This document shows positions 57,246 to 64,000 of a stretch of 64,000 nucleotides of DNA, piece by piece. The notes beneath the pieces were generated by a model. That model did no database searches. It saw only the letters and a list, made by a program, of their open reading frames with translations, and was not told the origin of the DNA. Made by a program: the position numbers and the translations under genes. This stretch comes from Mesomycoplasma ovipneumoniae (GTDB taxonomy: Bacteria > Bacillota_I > Bacilli_A > Mycoplasmatales > Metamycoplasmataceae). The DNA is taken from NCBI RefSeq assembly GCF_038095995.1, contig NZ_CP146005.1, positions 682,001 through 746,000 of the forward strand, read 5' to 3'. How positions within the stretch are numbered: the first letter of the stretch is position 1; each line of letters begins with the position of its first letter.

Positions 57246-59152
57246 CCCGAGTTTCCCAGTTTGAAGGCAAAAATTCACTTTTTAGTAAATATAAATATGA
57301 AAAAAGACCTGTAAATCGGTGTTTTTTGAATGTAAAACCTTAATTTTTATTGGTAGCATTTGGTAGCATTTTAAGTAATTTTATGGTATAATTATACATT
57401 ATGAAAAAACAAAATTTGTTTTTATTTAGTGTTTGAGGATCTTCAAAAGATAAACCATATAAATATGTTGGCTGAACACAAGGTTATTCCAAAGGTCCAA
57501 AACGTTGATTTAGTTTAGGAAATGAGCGGAATTTGGAAAAAATTAATCCAAATGCTGTTCAAATTATCAAAGAAAAATTGAAATTGTTTTCAAATTTAGA
57601 TGACAAAGATAAAGTCAAGGCTATTTTACTTGATTCTATTAAAAATTCCGCAATAATCGAAGGTTCGGTTTTTGTTGGTGGGGAATTAATTGAAAAACTT
57701 ATTGAAAAGCACAATATTTTTGAGTCACTTCCTAAAAGTAGACATAAAAATATGAAAGAAATTTTTAACTACTTAATTTCAAAACGGATCACTGATCCTG
57801 GCAGCATTATTAATGCTTTTGATAAAAAGGATGACTACTCAAATCAAATAAATGCTTCCAAAAATAGCTTTTATAGACTCCTAGATCTTGTCTTTGAGTC
57901 ACAAAATCAACTTTTAAATAGTGTCAACAAAATGGTAACAAGCGAACTTGGAAAAAGGGACAGTGAATTTTATTTTGACTCATCAACAATCTATTTTGAG
58001 ACATTTGAAAGAAATGGATTAAGAATTCCTGGCTATTCTAAAGATGCTAAATTCAAAGAAGACCAAATTGTCATTGGCTTAGCGTGTGATAAAAATGGTA
58101 TTCCTTTTCATATTAAAGTTTTTAAAGGAAATACCGGCGATTCTAGTACATTAATCCCTTTTGTATTAGATGTTGAATCCAAATATAATATCAAAAATAT
58201 GACAATAATCGCTGATCGCGGCATGTCAACTGCTGCAAATATTCGATTTCTTGAATCAAGAAACTATAATTTTATTATTTCATATCGTGCAAAGGTAGGG
58301 ACTCAAAAATTCAAAAATTATTTACTAGATCCAAGGGATTATGTTGATGTAAATGCGGATTTTAAGTATAAAAAAGAAGAATTTTATTCATCTTATAAAA
58401 ATAAAAGATACACTGAAAATATTAGAAGAAGAATTATTACTTACAGTACAAAAAGAGCGATAAAAGACAGAAAAGCTCGTGAAGAGCAAATCGAAAGTTT
58501 TATTAAAAAACAAAATAAAGACGGTTTTATTGAAGTAAACAAATTGTTTGGTAAAAAACCTAAATATTTTAAGGAAATTTCAAACATGAAATTTGAATTA
58601 GATCAAAGTAAAATTGACAAAGACAAACAATTTGATGGCTACTATGTTTATGAAACAAATATACTGAATTTAAATGTCTTAGATATAGTTGAAAAATACC
58701 AAAAACAGTGGAATATTGAAGCTAATTTTAGAAGTCTAAAAGGTTTGTTGAATATTCGGCCCGTATTTTTAAGAATTGACGAGCACATTCTAGCTCATAC
58801 ACTTTTGTGTTTTATCTCACTAGTTATTTTAAAAACTATAATATTTAAAATCAACAAACATATTAGTGATAACAAGTTATTTGAAAACAATCAATTAACT
58901 GAGGTTGGTTTAGTAACGATGTTGCAAAAATTAAGGCAAAGGGTTGAATTTAACACTTTAGATCAGCAAATAACATTTAAAAATCGAGATGGTGTTCCTA
59001 GTGATCCGAATATTTGAAATAGGTATGATTTTTACTTTGATATCTTAATAAATCACTAATAAAATTGTTATTAACTTTTACCGAAAAACTTAAAAAAGTG
59101 CCTAAAACCAGATGCTTTTTTAAAATTACCTTATCAAACTGGGAAACTCGGG
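57246..59152 (+). mobile_element. IS1634-family insertion sequence (1907 bp) with 45-bp target duplication
   Basis: Perfect 17-bp terminal inverted repeats CCCGAGTTTCCCAGTTT (57246-57262) and AAACTGGGAAACTCGGG (59136-59152). It is flanked by an exact 45-bp direct repeat, 57201-57245 and 59153-59197. Long, variable target duplications are a known trait of IS1634. It contains one intact transposase gene with its own promoter (TATAAT at about 57386). Confidence 0.95.
57401..59059 (+). CDS. IS1634-family (IS4-like) transposase
   Basis: 552 aa, starting MKKQNLFLFSVWGSSKDKPY at ATG 57401; the Trp codons are TGA. Acidic residues fit a DDE catalytic core: D in S-T-I-Y-F-E-T / F-Y-F-D-S-S-T, D in T-I-I-A-D-R-G-M-S, and E in the Y-Q-K-Q-W-N-I-E-A-N-F-R block, the IS4-type Y-(2)-R/W-x-I-E signature. 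No Shine-Dalgarno is visible, and TATAATTATAC ends about 10 nt before the ATG, so the mRNA may be leaderless. The C-terminus ..N-I-W-N-R-Y-D-F-Y is repeated as remnants nearby. Confidence 0.93.
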
Positions 59153-59300
59153 ACAAATCATGTTTAAAAATCGCTATGGCGTTCCCTGTGAACCAAATAT
59201 TTGAAATAGGTTATTAACTTTTGCCAAAAAAGTTAAACCCGAGTTTCCCAGTTTTAAGACAAAAATTCACTTTCCCGAGTTTCCCAGTTTTAAGACAAAA
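59153..59300 (+). mobile_element. Fragments of IS1634-type ends and transposase tail
   Basis: The right target copy, a short transposase tail (to about 59210) and two left-end repeats (59238-59254 and 59274-59290) spaced 36 bp apart, the first truncated by the second. No gene. Confidence 0.7.
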
Positions 59301-60104
59301 ATTCACTTTTTAGTGAATATAAATATGAAGAAACACCCGTAAATCGGTGTTTTTTTAATGTAAAACCTTAATTTTATAAGTAGCATTTGGTAGCATTTTA
59401 AGTAATTTTATGGTATAATTATAAATTATGAAAAAACAAAAATTAACTAAGTTGGTTTAGTATCGATGTTGCAAAAATTAAGACAAAGGGTTGAATTTAA
59501 CACTTTAGATCAGCAAATTATATTTAAAAAACACGATGGTGTCCCTAGCGATCCAAACATTTGAAATAGATATGATTTTTACTTTGATATCTTAATAAAT
59601 CACTAATAAAATTGTAACCAACTTTTACCAAAAAACTTAAAAAAGTCCCTAAAACCGGATACTTTTTTAAAATTACCTTATGAAACTGGGAAACTCGGGA
59701 AAATTCACTTTTTAGTGAATATAAATATGAAGAAACACCCGTAAATCGGTGTTTTTTTAATGTAAAACCTTAATTTTATAAGTAGCATTTGGTAGCATTT
59801 TAAGTAATTTTATGGTATAATTATAAATTATGAAAAAACAAAAATTAACTAAGTTGGTTTAGTATCGATGTTGCAAAAATTAAGACAAAGGGTTGAATTT
59901 AACACTTTAGATCAGCAAATTATATTTAAAAAACACGATGGTGTCCCTAGCGATCCAAACATTTGAAATAGATATGATTTTTACTTTGATATCTTAATAA
60001 ATCACTAATAAAATTGTAACCAACTTTTACCAAAAAACTTAAAAAAGTCCCTAAAACCGGATACTTTTTTAAAATTACCTTATGAAACTGGGAAACTCGG
60101 GATT
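59301..60104 (+). repeat. 402-bp direct tandem repeat of deleted IS1634 derivative (2 units)
   Basis: Units 59301-59702 and 59703-60104 appear identical. Each contains the IS promoter, the first 4 codons (MKKQ), then a large internal deletion joining directly to the last about 65 codons of the transposase, out of frame (stop after 10 codons), and the right inverted repeat. With the left repeat at 59274, unit 1 is a complete non-autonomous element of about 426 bp; unit 2 lacks its own left end. Confidence 0.9.
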
Positions 60105-60190
60105 AACTTTTGCCAAAAAAGTTAAAAAAGTGCCCAAAACTAAACCAGGACAGTTTTTTAAGATTATCTCATCAAACTAGGAAACTCGGA
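60105..60190 (+). mobile_element. Isolated mini-element right end
   Basis: Carries the AAAAAAGTG.CC hairpin half and AAACTAGGAAACTCGG, matching the right end of the mini-elements. No matching left end is adjacent. Confidence 0.7.
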
Positions 60191-60228
60191 ATAAAAAAAT
60201 TTCCCCTAAACTTAAGGTGAAATTTTAC
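60190..60228 (-). terminator. Terminator of F1-like X0 ATPase operon
   Basis: On the minus strand AAAATTTCACC-ttaagttta-GGGGAAATTTTTTT forms a stem with a T-run, about 20 nt past the beta-like gene's stop. Confidence 0.7.
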
Positions 60229-60245
60229 TTTGTGATTTGAAGTTT

Positions 60246-61619
60246 TTAGACTTCCTTTTTAGCAAGATCATCAACTGAGCCGATGAAGGCGAATTCTGAT
60301 GGGGAAATATCTAAAAATTCACCATCAATAATTCGAATTACTGAGTCAATTGTTTTTTCAAGTGGAACATAAACTCCAGGTTCTTTAGTAAAGGCAGCGG
60401 CCATAAAGAAATTCTGGGTGAAAAAGTTTTCAAGTTGAAGCGCTTTACGAACAATTATTTTACTTTCAGCATCAAGTTCATCGAATCCAAGAATCAAAAT
60501 AACATCTTCTAAATCTTTGTATTTTTTCATAATTGACTTAGCGGCAATAATTGCATTAAAATGTCTTTCACCAATAACGTTTACCGAAACTGAGTTTGAG
60601 GTTGAAACTAAAGGATCGAAAGCTGGGAAAATATTTCTTGACATTTTATCACGCGAGAGCACAAATGAAGAATCAAGGTGAGTAAAGAGCGAAATAGCCG
60701 CTGGATCAGAAAGATCGTCCATTGGTAAGAAAACAGTTTGGAATGAAGTAATTGAACCATTTTCATTTTTATAAAGGCGATCTTCAATAAAAGAAACATC
60801 AGAGTCCATTGTTGCATGGTAACCGCCGATTGAGACATTTTTTTCAAGGGCACTTGAGACTTCATTAGTAGCTTGAATAAAACGGTAAATGTTGTCAATA
60901 AATAAAAGCACATCTTCTTTTTCGTAGTCTCGAGCATATTCAGCGGCTGTAACTCCCATTGGCACAATCATTGAACGTGCGCCAGGAGTTTCGTTCATTT
61001 GGGCAACAAACATTGTTGATTTAGACATTAAATTTGACTCTTGAAGTTCTAAAAATAGCTCAAGACCTTCACGGGAACGCTCACCTGAACCGACAAAAAT
61101 TGACGAAACTTTTTGTCTTTGTTTTGAAACGTTAAAAATTATTTCCTTCATCAAAACAGTTTTACCAACTCCGGCACCACCAAAAATTCCAATTTTGTAA
61201 CCTTCAAAAATAGGAACAAAAAAATCAAGTGCTTTAATTCCGGTTTCGAGTAATTTGTGACGAACATTAAAATTCTCTTTGGTAACATTAACTGTTGAAT
61301 TAATCGGAATTGTTTTTGGTTTGTATTGGGCATTATTTTGTGACTGGGCTAAAATGTTAAAGACTTGATTTTTAGCAGTAGGACCAACTGGAACCTGTAA
61401 AAAAGTGAGTGTATTGACAACTTGGTGACCAACGGCAATTGGCTGAGATTTAGCAATAACAATTGCCCGAACTGTATTTGCATCTAAAATTTTTTTAATA
61501 ACCAAAACTGTTGTGTTTTGGTGCATTGTTAGAGCTTGTTCAAGTTGAATTTTATCAAGATCAGTCTGAAATTTAATTTCAGCAACATTAGTTCAAATTT
61601 GGGAAACAAAGCCAATCAT
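60246..61619 (-). CDS. F1-like X0 ATPase beta-like catalytic subunit
   Basis: 457 aa. Walker A G-G-A-G-V-G-K-T near residues 147-155; Walker B V-L-L-F-I-D-N-I near 236-243; and the arginine-rich G-S-G-E-R-S-R-E-G motif with the general-base Glu as in F1 beta. It is beta-like, but its N-terminus is atypical and it stands in the order known for the F1-like X0 ATPase (MSC_0618-type in M. mycoides) after the alpha-like gene rather than in a normal atp operon. The start is ATG 61619, in frame upstream of a later ATG at 61526. The ATPase is thought to energise the MIB-MIP cycle at the surface. Confidence 0.9.
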
Positions 61620-61621
61620 TT

Positions 61622-63148
61622 TTATCTACCTCCGATATTTTGGGCTTTTTGCATTATTGAATCAAGTAATGACTGCTCCATTTTTGGAAATGCAAGCGGA
61701 ACTTCGAGTTGAGTATTTGTTGTTTTTTCCAAAAATTGGTTAACTACTGTTGCAAAATATGAACCAGCGAGCTGATCGTCAATAAATTCATTATTTGTGT
61801 ATTTAGCAAAAATTTGTTTGGCAAACGGATCAGTTTCAATTAAGGCCTGAACAAAATTCACGACTTTAGTTGGATTAGCTACATCTTTTAAAAGACCTCA
61901 AGAAATTATTTTTATTCCCATTAAAACACTTGTTGGTGAATAATAAGAATAACCTTTTTGAACTAAAAACTGCTCAACTTGTGATCCTTTAAAAAGTAAA
62001 TCTGAAGTTTCTTTATTAAGATCATAGTCTAATTTTGCCAATTTAATTTGCTTTTGGTAGTTATAATATAATGATGAAATTTCTTTGGAAATTGCGCGAA
62101 TATTTTTAGCTTGAACTGATGAACCTGTCCGCGAAACACTAAGTCCAATATTTACTGCAGGAATTTTACCTTCGGCAAAAAGCGCTGAAGAAGTAATAAT
62201 TTGACCGTCAGTAATTGAAATTACATTTGAAGAAACAAGCGCAGTAATATCATTGTCAACTGTTTGAAGAATTGGTAAGGCTGTAATTGATTTTCGTCCA
62301 ATAAAACGACCTGAACGCTCTAAAAGTTTTGAGTGGGCAAAGAAAATATCAGCCGGGAAAGCTTCTTTTCCAATTGGCTGATTAGTTAAAAGAGCTACCT
62401 CACGCCAAACACTTGCATGTTTAGAAAGATCATCAAAAACAATAACAACATCGTAATTATAACTAAGATTTTCAGCGTGTGCCATTGCAAAATAAGGAGC
62501 TAAATATTGGTCAAATGGACTTGTTGAAGCTGCATGAAGAACAATTGTGTTATTCATTGCCCCATTTTTTAATAAATCATGGTATAAAGAGACTAAATTT
62601 TGCCGTTTTTGACCAATTGAGACATAAATACATTTTGTTGTTGGCGAATTTTTCTGGTTAATAATTGTGTTAATTCCAATATGTGTTTTTCCAGTTTGAC
62701 GATCCCCAACAATAAGTTCACGCTGTCCAAATCCAATTGGGTTAAAAAGATCGATTGACAAAATTCCGGTATAAACTTGACGATCAAGCAATTGACGTTG
62801 TAAAACACCGGCGGCAGTTGCAAAAGCTGAATGGCGATAAGTTAAAAAAGTTTGCGGTCTGACTGATTTTGGCTCAATTATATTACCAGAAAGATCGATA
62901 ATTTTCCCAAAAAATTCCATCGAAGTGGCCACCCGGTCAAAATCAGGCAGCTCAACAAGTTCGTCATTAATTTCAACTTTACCTTTTTGATTGTTAAAAA
63001 GTAAATAAGCTTGCATGTATGAGGCTTGAATTACTACCGCTTTAATTTCGGGTTTATTTTTAATTTGAAAAAATTGCTGCTCTTTTCAGTTGTATTGTCC
63101 TTTAACTAAAATAACATAGTCTAAAACTGAGGCGACACGTAATGACAT
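61622..63148 (-). CDS. F1-like X0 ATPase alpha-like subunit
   Basis: 508 aa (TGA at 61898 and 63085 read as Trp). Walker A G-D-R-Q-T-G-K-T near residues 147-154 is the F1 alpha signature; R-P-Q-T-F-L-T-Y-R-H-S and P-A-V-N-I-G-L-S-V-S-R-T-G-S are alpha motifs, the last holding the arginine finger region. The ATG overlaps the stop of the upstream membrane subunit (TAATG); the beta-like ATG starts 3 nt after this gene's stop. Tight coupling suggests stoichiometric expression as a complex with the MSC_0620-type subunit. Confidence 0.92.
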
Positions 63149-64000
63149 TATTTTTCTCCTTGTTCTTGATTTTCAGAATTATTTTCAACTTTTTTTAATT
63201 GATTTTTTTTATAAACTAACAATCTTGAAATTACAGCAATTGAGACTAAAATTACTGAAAGTGTCCCCACTATTAAATAAGCAAGATTATTTGCTAACCA
63301 TTGACTTTGCTGTTCGCTGTTGAATTGCTCAATAAGTGCTGAAAAATTCTGAATTGGATCAGAGTTTTGTTGAGAATTATTTATTGAAGAAGATCCTTGA
63401 TTTGCCTGAGGTTTTTCGTCAAAGTAAGCAACATGACCTAATATTTGGTTTAAAAGATTGATCTGGCGTCCGAGTTTAGTCATTGCCACAAATTGATTAA
63501 CTAAATTAGAACTTATTTTGTTAGACTCATTATGAAAAAGGGCAACTTTTTCGTGTGCCTGGGCAAAATAACGGTTAATATCTTCGCGAGTTAAATTCAA
63601 TTTTTTGAGATTTTCGTCAAATTGTTTTTCTTTTTGCTCGGCAGCTGCTTTATCAACTGCATTTGGTTTTGCCAAATATTGGAAAAATTTATCTTGAAGA
63701 ACAATTAGGTTCAAAAAATAAATTAAATAATAATGAGATCAAGCTTTATTATTGTCAATTTCTGATTTTTTTAAGTAAGACAAAAACTGAAATTGTGAAG
63801 CTGAAAAAACTGTTGCATTAGAAGAATTTATATAATCTTGGGCCAATTTTTTCTGAGCATCAAGAAAATCTTGGTTATAAAAAACTTTAGTTAATAAATA
63901 AAAGAAATTATAAATTGTTGTCTGAGAACCTGGAGAATAATAACGAATTTGGTCAAAACTAAACTGGTCTTGAATATTCAATGTTGAAAAAAACTGGTCA
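63148..64000 (-). CDS. F1-like X0 ATPase membrane subunit (5' end beyond window)
   Basis: The C-terminal 284 residues are in the window, reading TGA at 63739 as Trp. A helical, Gln/Asn-rich region is followed by one strong transmembrane segment near the C-terminus (N-L-A-Y-L-I-V-G-T-L-S-V-I-L-V) and a short basic cytoplasmic tail. No sequence motif I know; identity as the MSC_0620-type protein is by position just upstream of the alpha-like gene. TAA overlaps the next ATG by one base. Confidence 0.75.

Noticed and set aside
61622..61861. Separate 79-aa gene after the alpha-like subunit
   Set aside because: It is the C-terminus of the alpha-like subunit, separated only by TGA (Trp) at 61898.
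60246..63148. Standard F1Fo ATP synthase operon
   Set aside because: Order alpha-beta without gamma, delta, epsilon or c genes between, a membrane protein directly upstream, and proximity to mib-mip fit F1-like X0 ATPase instead.

Overview
The window is AT-rich DNA from a mollicute. UGA is read as tryptophan throughout: almost every long gene contains in-frame TGA codons, and only when these are read through do complete acetate kinase, PepF, IS transposase, MIB/MIP and F1-type ATPase proteins appear. The gene set (MIB-MIP immunoglobulin cleavage pair, F1-like X0 ATPase, P80-P60-HinT cluster, DUF31-type proteases, IS1634- and IS256-family elements) fits a host-associated Mycoplasma sensu lato, probably of the Hominis group. 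I do not assign a species. No rRNA, tRNA or CRISPR array was seen.

Layout. (1) 1-16829, minus strand: two adjacent genes for giant repeat surface proteins, one of 4008 aa (complete) and one of at least 1582 aa (runs off the left edge). Both are built from tandem beta-rich modules, and their linkers carry furin-like R-X-(K/R)-R-S sites. (2) 17878-20036: pta-ackA, the acetate/ATP branch. (3) 20288-31586: a tandem array of three copies of an unknown two-gene module (a membrane protein of about 500 aa and a 590-aa protein). The third copy is dead: one gene is eroded and the other is split by an IS256-family insertion. (4) 31749-33942: a mini-element holding a second, apparently identical IS256 copy. 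(5) 33943-38430: amino-acid permease, an orphan DUF31-type lipoprotein protease with a proline-rich tandem repeat, and hinT. (6) 38455-42180: P60 and P80. (7) 42339-45645, plus strand: a fused HAD phosphatase/CoaE-like kinase, then DnaB/DnaD-like and DnaI-like replication genes. (8) 46431-48254: pepF. (9) 48452-54715: mib-mip and two unknown membrane genes. (10) 55467-56513: zinc alcohol dehydrogenase. (11) 57246-60190: an intact IS1634-family element plus a graveyard of its deleted derivatives. (12) 60246-64000, minus strand: F1-like X0 ATPase genes (beta-like, alpha-like and the C-terminal part of a membrane subunit).

The least expected structure is a family of dispersed mini-elements of about 550-700 bp (seven sites, all in the same orientation). 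Their ends resemble the IS1634-type ends seen here, and they are flanked by direct repeats of 10 to about 95 bp. Each carries a poly-A tract of 12-16 A's (shorter in one copy), an extended -10 promoter, a strong Shine-Dalgarno, a four-codon mini-ORF (MFFV, MFLP or MFLS) and a series of hairpins, several of which show compensatory base changes between copies. They look like non-autonomous mobile elements that spread a small structured transcript. The tandem gene array supplies an empty site beside two filled ones.

Functionally, the window mixes surface variation and host interaction (giant proteins, MIB-MIP, orphan protease, P60/P80) with core metabolism and replication loading, and it has been reshaped by two IS families and their derivatives.
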